The translations under genes and the position numbers were made by a program. From Litorimonas sp039962885 (GTDB lineage: Bacteria > Pseudomonadota > Alphaproteobacteria > Caulobacterales > Maricaulaceae): a stretch of 10,630 bases of DNA. The notes under the pieces are model-generated. The model saw nothing but the letters and a program-made list of their open reading frames with translations. It searched no databases and had not been told where the DNA came from. Below, piece by piece: positions 1-7,400 of the stretch. The stretch is taken from positions 1 to 10,630 of the forward strand of contig JBDVGI010000215.1 of assembly GCA_039962885.1 (NCBI GenBank). The letters run 5' to 3'. The stretch's first letter is position 1, and every line of letters begins with the position of its first letter.

Positions 1-1523
1 ATCGAGTTATAAAGGTGTGAGCTCCGTGGCGGTTTAGTTATAAAACGCTCCGCGCCGAGGCCCTTCATTCGAATACTAACTTCGGCATTATCAACTGAAG
101 ACAGAACAATAACTTTTGTGGCGTCAAATTTAGAATGTTTACGTAGAACTTTGAGAAAGTCCTCACCATCATGTTTTGGCATTTGATAATCTAGCAATAT
201 AAGATCGATTTTTATATTTTTCTGAAGGGCTTTTTGTAGAATACTCAAACCCTGTTTTGCGGAATCCGCAGCAATGGATTTCCATTTCCAGTGGGCTATC
301 TGTTCTTGTAAAATTTGCCGATTGATTTTGCTGTCATCAACAATGAGAATATTCGCAGTATCAATTTTTGCATGAATATTCGGTTTCATTTGTATAGCCG
401 TATGGACGGGAAGCGAAATGTCAAAACTAAAGCATGAGCCTACGTCGACCTTACTTGTTACGGTAAGATCACCGCCCATGAGTTCTACAATTTTCTTCGC
501 AATAGCAAGCCCCAGTCCTGTACCGCCATAATTACGCGTCGTACTCCCATCGGCTTGCTGAAACTTATCAAAGATGGTCGTTATTTTGTCAGGTGGGATA
601 CCAATCCCTGTATCTTCAATTCTAAACCTTAGTTCCGCGTTATTGTCTTTTACCTGTCCGCTAATATCGATGAGGACATGCCCCTTATTGGTGAATTTTA
701 TAGCATTCCCCAATATGTTTGTAATGACTTGGCGCAAGCGGCCCAGGTCCCCTATGAGGTATGTCGGTAGGTCTGGCTGATATCGAATAAGTAAATCAAT
801 ATTTGAATCTTGTTTAGCGCTGGCTAACAATGTCGTCACATCTTCGATGCAATCTTTTAAATTAAAAGGATCTGGGTCAAGCGTCATTTGCCCCGCTTCC
901 ACTTTAGAGAAGTCTAAAATGTCATTTATTATTTTTAACAGAGCATCGCCAGACCTTGAAATGACTTTTAAAAGATCCGTTTCATGAGCCGGGAGATCGC
1001 AATTTTGAAGCAATTCACACATGCCCATAATGCCATTCATGGGCGTTCTGATTTCATGGCTCATATTCGCAAGAAATTCTGACTTGGCGCGGTCGGCGGC
1101 TTCGGCCTTAAATTCTGCCATTTTTAGCTCGGTGATATCATATCCCGCCCCCAACATGAGATAAGGTTCACCATCTGCCCCGTAAAGGGCTCTCCCTGAA
1201 ATGCGCGTCCAAACCGTTTTGCCCGTATTTAATTGAACAATCCTATTCTCAACTTCATAAGGTTTTTTCTCAGCTAAACTGGAATCAACCTCCGCATAAA
1301 CTCGGTCCCGGTCTTCAGGATGCAGGATAGAGTTAAAAATCTCCAGTGAGACATCTGTATCCAGTCCAACCCCATATATTTCACGCAATTTATCGGACCA
1401 GATAACTTCCTGCTTCTCATAATCAACAACCCACACCCCAAGGTGAGAGTTATCAACAGCAAGTTTAACAAGCTCTGCATTAATTGCAGGTCTACAACTT
1501 ACCGCTTTCATATGTGATTCCAT
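1..1523 (-). CDS. Hybrid sensor histidine kinase (PAS-HisKA-HATPase-REC), 3' end outside window
   Basis: Not closed: the frame is open from the ATG at 1523 to the left edge, giving 507 residues. No transmembrane segment or signal peptide is visible, so it is probably a cytosolic sensor. Domains in order: a PAS fold (about 18-135, with HPEDR near 68-72 and GxxxDITE near 126-132); HisKA with the phospho-acceptor in FLANMSHEIRTPMNGI (His156); HATPase with the N box around N269/N273, DTGIGIP at 304-310 and GGTGLGLA at 333-340; then a receiver with acidic pair D396/D397, phospho-acceptor D445 in LLDYQMP, Ser475/476 and K497 in TKPP. All catalytic residues expected for kinase and receiver are present. 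The phosphate route is His156 to D445, then perhaps to a second receiver or HPt outside the window. The signal sensed is unknown. A second in-frame ATG at 1511 is possible; neither start has a strong Shine-Dalgarno. It stands alone here, so no operon partner can be named. Confidence 0.93.
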   Translation of the reverse strand, partial: MESHMKAVSCRPAINAELVKLAVDNSHLGVWVVDYEKQEVIWSDKLREIYGVGLDTDVSLEIFNSILHPEDRDRVYAEVDSSLAEKKPYEVENRIVQLNTGKTVWTRISGRALYGADGEPYLMLGAGYDITELKMAEFKAEAADRAKSEFLANMSHEIRTPMNGIMGMCELLQNCDLPAHETDLLKVISRSGDALLKIINDILDFSKVEAGQMTLDPDPFNLKDCIEDVTTLLASAKQDSNIDLLIRYQPDLPTYLIGDLGRLRQVITNILGNAIKFTNKGHVLIDISGQVKDNNAELRFRIEDTGIGIPPDKITTIFDKFQQADGSTTRNYGGTGLGLAIAKKIVELMGGDLTVTSKVDVGSCFSFDISLPVHTAIQMKPNIHAKIDTANILIVDDSKINRQILQEQIAHWKWKSIAADSAKQGLSILQKALQKNIKIDLILLDYQMPKHDGEDFLKVLRKHSKFDATKVIVLSSVDNAEVSIRMKGLGAERFITKPPRSSHLYNS

Positions 1524-1980
1524 AGTTAACATATAGACACAGGATTACTTAAGATTACAAGAATAAACATTTCAACTAACCGGCATTCAATTTATTAAAA
1601 GTTTACGGCGGCAGATATTGCCGTAGCTATGGAAAGCCTCGGCTTACGGTAGACGGCCATTTGCTCTTCAATAGGCTTTAAAGAACGTACCCAATCACCA
1701 TCAAAAGTGGATAGTTTTTATCTTCACCAAACCGCCATTGTACCTAGCCCGTCTAACGTCAGCGCCTATGTCTTAGAATTAGGTCTAGGCTATGTTAAGA
1801 ACTCACATGTCCAGTCTTGAAAATCGAAAAACCCAAGCATGGCGCTTCTTATCTCGCAAATAGAGGCTTTATATTTCTTTCGTTTAAACCCATGTGATAT
1901 CGACCTGTCAGACCAAATCTTTGCCATACTATTTGTTTAGACTCTTATCGCAATCTTTGACTATTAATTGCTCTTATCAG

Positions 1981-2020
1981 TTGACCTCGAAGAACCTCCT
2001 TCCGAAAAGAAAGAGGTCAA
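1981..2020. repeat. 8-bp inverted repeat, pyrimidine-rich loop
   Basis: TTGACCTC at 1981-1988 pairs perfectly with GAGGTCAA at 2013-2020, leaving a 24-base loop. On the plus strand the loop contains ACCTCCTTCC, which resembles the 3' end of 16S rRNA (anti-Shine-Dalgarno). No T-tract follows on the plus strand, so it is not a standard terminator. The plus strand can also be read as a 19-codon tail ending LEEPPSEKKEVKG followed by a stop, so the similarity to anti-SD may be incidental. Confidence 0.4.
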
Positions 2021-2142
2021 AGGCTAATTGATCTGATATAATGCATCATTCGTATCGGTCGAGGGACTTACTTTTGGGCAATTTTAAGCTGCTCGTTTGA
2101 TTTTTATTTTGGCGGCATTTTAGGCTATAATATTATAGGCAA

Positions 2143-2340
2143 CAATCACCTAAGTACTACCTTAGCACATAATTCAGTCTTTATTGGAAATTTTCGCTTG
2201 ATATTTCAGCAGGCTTCGAGTGTTTCAATGAGGCTTGCACAAGCTGTTTGCTGATGGTCCTCAAAAGTGTTTTAAAAGGTCAGCATCAACCTTCCCCGAT
2301 GTGACCAACTTATAGCTCGGACTTGTTCCGGGCTTTTTTT
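2143..2340 (+). ncRNA. Candidate small RNA ending in a terminator
   Basis: The segment has no protein gene but ends in a good rho-independent terminator. Upstream, TTGGCG (2109-2114), a 16-base spacer and TATTAT (2131-2136) could form a promoter starting transcription near 2143, giving about 200 nt. An alternative extended -10, TGATATAAT (2034-2042), would give about 290 nt. Just before the terminator a hairpin forms: GGTCA (2278-2282) with TGACC (2302-2306) and CATC (2284-2287) with GATG (2298-2301), a single G bulged. Its loop, AACCTTCCCC, is rich in C and U like the ribosome-binding-site-blocking loops of some alphaproteobacterial trans-acting sRNAs. A further small hairpin, GCTT/AAGC, lies at 2233-2244. 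The 5' end is a guess; the 3' end is better supported. I cannot assign it to a known RNA family. Confidence 0.35.
2314..2340 (+). terminator. Rho-independent terminator
   Basis: AGCTCGG (2314-2320) pairs with CCGGGCT (2328-2334) with one G-U wobble, around a 7-base loop, and is followed by an uninterrupted run of seven T ending at 2340. No open reading frame ends just upstream on the plus strand, so the transcript it closes is unexplained by protein genes. Confidence 0.72.
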
Positions 2341-2519
2341 GTTTCAATGCAGCAGATATGGATATACCATAATCGGTAAGCTATCACTTAGACTACACTC
2401 CTTCATCATGACGTCTCCAAATCGGGTGTATTCTTGTGCGCGGAGGGTGAATAGTAATCATTTTCTCAATTACTTGTCGTAATTCCTAATTCTTCAAGTT
2501 ATCTCCCTTTTGCTGCAAT

Positions 2520-2525
2520 GGAGAG
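2520..2525 (+). promoter_or_regulatory. Shine-Dalgarno that decides the thioesterase start
   Basis: GGAGAG sits with its GGAG six bases before the ATG at 2530. The earlier in-frame ATG at 2518 overlaps this site and has no purine-rich element of its own at a useful distance, so 2530 is the better start. Confidence 0.6.
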
Positions 2526-2529
2526 TGAA

Positions 2530-2937
2530 ATGACTATAAAGTTTCGTACACGGAAGATGGTCAAGCCAGGAGACCTGAATGGGCGGAATACGCTATTTGG
2601 TGGACGGCTATTAGAATGGATTGACGAGGAATGCGCAATTTATTGCGCCTGCCAAATGCAAACGCAGCTGATTGTAACTAAATATATTAGCGAAATTAAC
2701 TTTCTTGCCCCGGCCTTTGCTGGAGAGGTTATTGAAATCGGGGTTGATACCGTTTCAATTGGCCTTACATCCCTAACAGTTTGTGCCGATGTACGAAATA
2801 AAGCAACACAAAATAAAATATTGACGATTGACCGTTTAGTGTTTGTTGCCGTGAATGAATTCAGTCGGCCAACTAGGCACGCATTGGCTAGTCAAGTAAG
2901 CACTTCTGGCGCTAGGCATGTTTCATTGAGCGCATAA
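2530..2937 (+). CDS. Acyl-CoA thioesterase, hotdog fold (YciA/BACH type)
   Basis: A 135-residue protein, close to the usual length of single-hotdog thioesterases. It probably hydrolyses acyl-CoA to free fatty acid and CoA in the cytosol, working as an oligomer. The family signature is at the N-terminus: PGDLNGRNTLFGGRLLEWID (residues 13-32), matching the D-x-N...FGG...D motif on the hotdog central helix; Asp32 aligns with the catalytic Asp of Haemophilus YciA. The CoA-site-like strand NFLAPAFAGEVIEI (57-70) and the final strand RLVFVAVN (102-109) also fit. The last ~25 residues are low-complexity and poorly conserved. The ATG at 2518 would add four residues; I prefer 2530 because of the GGAG before it. 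It stands alone, faces the AhpD-like gene, and has no clear terminator. Chain-length preference cannot be read from the sequence. Confidence 0.85.
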   Translation: MTIKFRTRKMVKPGDLNGRNTLFGGRLLEWIDEECAIYCACQMQTQLIVTKYISEINFLAPAFAGEVIEIGVDTVSIGLTSLTVCADVRNKATQNKILTIDRLVFVAVNEFSRPTRHALASQVSTSGARHVSLSA

Positions 2938-3136
2938 TCAAGCACTCTTAATCCCGCTAATCGGTCAAAGAGCTCATAACGAGTGCCCTAAAATTGTATA
3001 ATTAAACTGGTAGTCTAATGGCCTAACGTAGCGATTATTAGTCGATAGCTAGTGCCCTATTTTGGGCGACAACGGCCTCTCTTGAGCGGTCTTAATTGGG
3101 CAAGTTTAGGACGGTAAATGTATACAATTTAGAAAG

Positions 3137-3163
3137 TTCACCTTATTGAATTAATAAGATGAA
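3137..3163 (-). terminator. Possible weak terminator of the AhpD-like gene
   Basis: TTCA/TGAA and CTTATT/AATAAG form a 10-bp stem with one C-A mismatch around the loop GAATT. It starts 27 bases past the stop of the minus-strand AhpD-like gene. The stem is AT-rich, and the tract after it on the minus strand is only CTTTCT, so termination would be weak. It could also be a plain inverted repeat between converging genes. Confidence 0.35.
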
Positions 3164-3189
3164 CCCTATTACATTATTAGTTTACGGTG

Positions 3190-3498
3190 TTATTTGCCAA
3201 CGACGTGATTAGCTCCGTGCGTGATAGCGGCCCCAGCCCGCAAAGCTGCTGCAACGAAGGTTACTTCGGCAAGCTCTTCATCTGTTGCGCCAGCTTTCTT
3301 TGCAAAATCAGTATGGATTGCCAGACAATATTCGCATTGTGTTGTGAGAGCCACTGCAACAGCGATAAGCTCTTTGGTTTTTTTGGAAATAGCCCCATCA
3401 CCCATGACAGCCGCATCAAAAGCGCCAAAAGCTGCCATAGATTCTGGTTTAAGGTTTGAAAGAGTGCTTAGTTTGCTAAGTTCTTCAGATGCGCTCAT
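3190..3498 (-). CDS. AhpD-like carboxymuconolactone decarboxylase family protein
   Basis: A 102-residue all-helical protein of the CMD/AhpD superfamily. The core motif is KELIAVAVALTTQCEYCLAIH at residues 42-62, with Glu43, the Cys55-x-x-Cys58 pair and His62 in the arrangement E-x(11)-C-x2-C-x3-H found in AhpD-type proteins, where these residues form a thiol peroxidase/disulfide relay. Gly-Ala-Thr-Asp-Glu-Glu (70-75) and the C-terminal helix with His94 and His98 are also typical. A redox role, such as peroxide or alkylperoxide defence, is therefore more likely than decarboxylation, but the substrate is not known. The start is well supported: GGAG at 3506-3509 lies seven bases before the ATG. 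Single-domain members of this size normally form trimers or hexamers. It follows the prolyl isomerase gene on the same strand with a 277-base gap, so it probably has its own promoter. Confidence 0.88.
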   Translation of the reverse strand: MSASEELSKLSTLSNLKPESMAAFGAFDAAVMGDGAISKKTKELIAVAVALTTQCEYCLAIHTDFAKKAGATDEELAEVTFVAAALRAGAAITHGANHVVGK

Positions 3499-3523
3499 GA
3501 TTTATCTCCGATTAAGTTTATAT

Positions 3524-3570
3524 GCGAAAGAAACATCGCTAAAAATCTTTAACCTAACACATCGCGAAAG
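3524..3570. repeat. Paired heptamer repeats upstream of the AhpD-like gene
   Basis: GCGAAAG occurs at 3524-3530 and 3564-3570, exactly 40 bases apart (about four helical turns). ACATCGC occurs at 3533-3539 and again at 3559-3565. All four lie 26-72 bases before the AhpD-like start, where a promoter and activator site would be expected. No regulator can be named from the pattern. Confidence 0.35.
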
Positions 3571-3775
3571 CTCAACACGTTTTTGAGAGAAAGCCTTCAA
3601 AACGTAAAAGACAGAAGGAATAATTGTCCGTAATATTCACATGTTCCAATCAAGCGGTGAGAGCATAAAGTACAGAAATTTCGACGCGGACATAAAGCTC
3701 AAAAGCTTTTCTTAGCGCATGCCCAATTCTACAACCCCTTCAATTCACAGGCGTTACCTCATCTCACGAAACACA

Positions 3776-4291
3776 TTACGAAAGTCTGGCTGAGTGAATT
3801 TTAATTTCATTATGCATAAATTCTTCAGGCTCTGCTTTTGGAAATATTTTATCTGCCACCTCAAATCCGCCAACTAATTCACCAAAAGCTGTAAAGCCGT
3901 GGCCGTCAGGGTGACGCGGGCTGCCCTCGTCTAGTACAGGTTCATCGCGTATACAGATGAAGAATGAAGGGTGATTTTTATGGAGAGCAAAACGCGCAGC
4001 AGAGACCGTCCATTTTTTGTGTTTCAGCCCTGTGACAGAGGTAGGTTCATGCAGAATATCGTGATTAGCTTTATCTTCGGGCCAGTTCACGCCCATTTGA
4101 ATAACCTCAATCTTAGAATTTTGCCGCATACTCGCATTAGCTTCTGTAACAATACGAAATACTGAACCACCCTCGAAGGTTCCCTTCAACGTTTCTTCAG
4201 CAAAGTAACCGGCTGTATGTAAGGATTTTTCATAATTAAGCTTGATGGTTAGGTGACCAATTTCAGTGGATATGATTAAAGTTTTCACCAT
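3776..4291 (-). CDS. Cyclophilin-type peptidyl-prolyl cis-trans isomerase, divergent
   Basis: A 171-residue single-domain cyclophilin. It has no signal peptide, so it should act in the cytosol on prolyl bonds of folding proteins. Recognisable elements in order: the first strand STEIGHLTIKLNYEKS (8-23), the catalytic-Arg strand GSVFRIV with Arg46 (CypA Arg55), IQMG with Gln65 (CypA Gln63), the core strand FFICI (110-114), and the glycine-rich end DGHGFTAFGELVGGFEVADKI (129-149). The region that carries Trp121/His126 in human CypA is not recognisably kept, and an inserted loop at 70-95 is unlike the E. coli PpiA/PpiB pattern, so activity may differ. It matches a proteobacterial group in which the end reads PDGxGF.AFG. 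The start has AGGAG at 4298-4302, six bases before the ATG. Only 32 bases separate the start from a strong terminator, so its promoter is not obvious. Confidence 0.83.
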   Translation of the reverse strand: MVKTLIISTEIGHLTIKLNYEKSLHTAGYFAEETLKGTFEGGSVFRIVTEANASMRQNSKIEVIQMGVNWPEDKANHDILHEPTSVTGLKHKKWTVSAARFALHKNHPSFFICIRDEPVLDEGSPRHPDGHGFTAFGELVGGFEVADKIFPKAEPEEFMHNEIKIHSARLS

Positions 4292-4323
4292 ACCAATCTC
4301 CTATATTTCGCCCGTAAGACATT

Positions 4324-4348
4324 AAAAAACCCGCACGAAGCGGGTTTT
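4324..4348 (-). terminator. Strong rho-independent terminator (TonB receptor remnant, now putA)
   Basis: On the minus strand AAAACCCGC pairs with GCGGGTTTT, nine perfect base pairs around a five-base loop, and the descending arm runs into six T. On the plus strand it has four T and could work weakly there as well. It lies 22 bases beyond the stop of the receptor remnant and so was probably the receptor gene's terminator; it is now the first terminator downstream of putA. Confidence 0.88.
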
Positions 4349-4369
4349 AATAAATCTATATCATTAAAA

Positions 4370-4489
4370 TTAGAAGTTATAACGAAAGTCAACTTTATAC
4401 TGACGCGGAGCAGCGGAATGTGCAAACCCGCCCGCAACAAATTCAGAGTTATACTCTTCATCAGTCGCATTTGCGATAAACCCGATTAA
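4370..4489 (-). pseudogene. C-terminal remnant of a TonB-dependent receptor
   Basis: In a frame different from putA, the minus strand reads KLIGFIANATDEEYNSEF, then about 20 more residues, ending YKVDFRYNF and a stop at 4370-4372. This is the classic end of a TonB-dependent outer-membrane receptor: the last beta-strands with the N-(A/L)-TDEEY motif, and a terminal aromatic residue used for recognition by the Bam machinery. Only about 40 codons remain. The rest of the gene is missing; its place is taken by the 3' end of putA, whose stop codon (4486-4488) lies inside the remnant. There is no start codon or ribosome site, so it is not expected to be expressed. The usual receptor is 700-1000 residues, so this is a deletion or recombination scar. 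Confidence 0.8.
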
Positions 4490-7400
4490 CTTGATGATCC
4501 AGCCAATAGAGACACATTCCCGCCCGAAGCCGTGGTGTCAATACTCACATGGCGTTCAAGAACGCATCGCTCTTCCATATCCATATCATCAAAAATCGGC
4601 ATTATCGCTCCATTACGGGCAGCAATAGCTATGCGGATATGACGAGTGTCTTCTGGCTTTCCCCAAAAGGCAAGCCCGTCAAACCCTTGCAGGTTCGTGA
4701 TGTCATTAGGGTTTATAATACCGTTCAAGCCTTCGCCCTCTGATACACCCGAACATATAATCAACGGCACGCACCCCGCTTGCAGAGCTATTTTGGCCTG
4801 ACCTTGAGCGTCTTCTAGGGTTGGGCCAAGGCATAGAATTTTCCCTCGGGCGTAAGTTGATAGACGATTAGACTCCCCCGTTGGCCCTGGCATGTCTTGC
4901 GTATTCAACGCTACATTTTTAGGAGCCTCTAATGCACCTAAAGCCTGCTGAACCACATCTATTGCGAGCGGCTTCCCTTCGGTTAATTCTTGCGGCACAG
5001 ACCCGCTTACAAGCCGCGTAAACCTTTTGAGGTAATGCGGGCCGCCAGCTTTAGGCCCCGTTCCAGATAACCCTTCGCCGCCAAAGGGCTGAGAGCCGAC
5101 AATCGCGCCTATTTGGTTACGATTAACATAGATATTACCAACGCGCAGAGACGCTGTCAGCTCTTCGACCCGCTGATCTATGCGCGTATGAAGACCGAAT
5201 GTAAGACCATATCCGCTCTCATTAATGTCACTTACAATACTATCGATTTCATCGGATTTAAACGTTGCAATGTGCAGCACTGGTCCAAAGATTTCTTTCC
5301 CCAAAGCGTTAAGTCCTGAAACGGAAATGACAGCAGGCCCAACGAAACTGCCGACGTCTGGAGCTGTCATATTTTTAAGCAAGCGCCCCTCTTGTCTGGC
5401 CCTATTGATGTGATCCACTATTTCATCCTTGGCGTCATGCGTGATGATTGGACCAATATCGGTTGAATATTCCCATGGGTCGCCGAGCTTAAGCTCATCC
5501 ATAGCCCCGAAAAGCATGTCCTTAAAATCTTCCGCGATATCCTCTTGAAGATATAGGATCCGTAGCGCCGAACAGCGTTGTCCAGATGATCGAAAAGCTG
5601 AGTCCACAATATCTTGAACCGCCTGTTCGGGGAGGGCTGTCGAGTCGACAATCATCGCATTCAGCCCCCCAGTTTCGGCAATCAACGGCGCATAGGGGTC
5701 AAGCTTATCTGCCATTGATTTATGTATATGTTGGGCCGTTGCCGTTGACCCCGTAAAGCAAACGCCTTTAACGGATGGCGAGGATGTGAGCTTAGCGCCA
5801 ATAATACGGCCTTGGCCTGGCAGTAATTGCAGAGCTGATTTGGGGACGCCCGCCTTATGTAAGAACTTTACAGCAAGGCTTGCTATAATAGGGGTTGTTT
5901 CTGCAGGCTTAGCCAGAACAGCATTTCCCGCCGCCAAAGCCGCCGCAATTTGTCCGCTAAAAATAGCCAGCGGGAAATTCCACGGCGAAATACAGGTGAA
6001 CACGCCCCGTTCTTTGCGAGCATCTTTATCAGCGAGCGTAAGAATTTGCGCAGCATAATAGCGTAAAAAGTCCACGGCCTCGCGAAGTTCCGCGATGGCG
6101 TCTTGCGGCACCTTTCCTGCTTCGCGTGTTAAAACGGCGAATATCTCTCCAAAGTTTTCTTCATATAAGTCAGCCGCTTTATTTAAAACCTCATAGCGCC
6201 TCTCTGGTTTGGCTGACCAAGGCTTGGCTTTTGCAATGGCGAGCTCAACATCTACCTCACTCGCGTCAATGACCTTGCCAACAATGTCTTTATCATTTGC
6301 AGGATTCATGACGTGTTTTGCAGCTATGCCTTTATGTCTGCCTGCAAGGATTGGCAGCGCGGTCCATTGCGTGTCTTTGAAACCCAATCGTGCCTGCTCT
6401 ATGGCCTCAATATCGGCCGCATTATGCAAGTCCCACCCCTTAGAGTTTGCACGAGCTGGCGCAAAAAGATCTTTGGAATGTAGAATATGTGAAGCTTTAC
6501 CTGCAGTGTCTTGCACAAGGGTTTCGAAGGGGTCGCGGGCAATAATCTCAGGACTAATTTCATCATCAACAATTTGATTTACGAATGAAGAATTTGCTCC
6601 ATTTTCCAAGAGACGGCGCACGAGGTAAGCCAAGAGATTACGATGCGCTCCGACAGGCGCATAAATCCTGCACCGCGAGTCTCCTTCTGCCATAAGCTGA
6701 CGATAAAGCACTTCCCCCATACCGTGCAGAGCTTGAAATTCAAAGACCGAACTATCTGGTGCAAGCTCTAAAATGCTGGCAACTGTATGGGCATTATGTG
6801 TCGCAAATTGCGGATAAATGCGGTCTGTCATATTCAAAAGTTTTTTGGCACAACAAAGATAAGATACATCCGTAGCAGATTTACGGCTATAAACAGGGAA
6901 GCCAGATATGCCCTCTACTTGCGCGCGTTTAATTTCTGTATCCCAATAAGCTCCCTTAACAAGACGCACCATAATTTTACGGTTAAGTGTTTTTGATAAT
7001 TCATAAAGCCATTCAATGACAGCGGAGGCGCGTTTGCTGTAAGCTTGAACAACAACACCAAAGCCGTCCCATCCCGCAAGACTATCATCTCTAAGAACCG
7101 TCTCAATGACATCCAAAGATAGATCTAAACGATCCATTTCTTCGGCATCAATATTCAGGCCCATATTCGCATCTTTCGCCTTCACAGCTAAAGATAAGAC
7201 ATGCGCGGTCAGTTCCGTCATGACACGGTCTCTTTGGCCAAGCTCATAACGCGGGTGCAGGGCTGAAAGTTTTATGGATATACCCGGATTTGCTCGAATG
7301 TCCTGTGAGCCAGCCGTCGTAGATAAGTAATCAATAGACTTCGAATAAGCCTCGTAGAACCTTTTAGCGTCCTTTGACGTGAGCGCGGCCTCTCCGAGCA

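Larger units (their letters stand above)
1524..2517. other. Gene-poor 1-kb region with hairpins
   Basis: I see no convincing protein gene in this stretch, on either strand. It holds the upstream region of the kinase gene (minus), a 6-bp stem TACGGC/GCCGTA at 1604-1625, an 8-bp inverted repeat at 1981-2020, two AT-rich promoter-like boxes (TATAAT at 2037-2042 with an extended TG, and TATAAT/TATTAT at 2126-2136), and a structured segment ending in a terminator at 2340. A 15-bp near-palindrome, TATGG-ATATA-CCATA, lies at 2357-2371 and could be an operator for the thioesterase gene. Short open stretches exist on both strands between about 1595 and 1819, but they lack starts and are broken by stops; they may be remnants of decayed genes. 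Confidence 0.6.

Noticed and set aside
1274..1480. 68-codon minus-strand open frame within the kinase
   Set aside because: It overlaps the PAS region of the clearly real kinase frame and shows no family match.
1604..1625. TACGGC/GCCGTA stem as a terminator
   Set aside because: No T-tract follows on the plus strand, only a weak AACTTTT on the minus strand, and no gene ends there.
1905..1914. CTGTCAGACC identical to part of the put palindrome at 8061-8070
   Set aside because: A 10-base match between two places in 10 kb is expected by chance, and the left arm is not palindromic here (GACCTGTCAGACC). Not enough to claim a second operator.
3694..3709. AAAGCT/AGCTTT hairpin after the cyclophilin gene
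   Set aside because: Six AT-rich pairs with no good T-tract on the minus strand; too weak to call a terminator.
4285..4470. 61-codon open frame starting MRLMKSITLN on the minus strand
   Set aside because: It runs through the receptor remnant, the terminator and the cyclophilin start in a different frame and lacks a ribosome site; the receptor frame explains the bases better.
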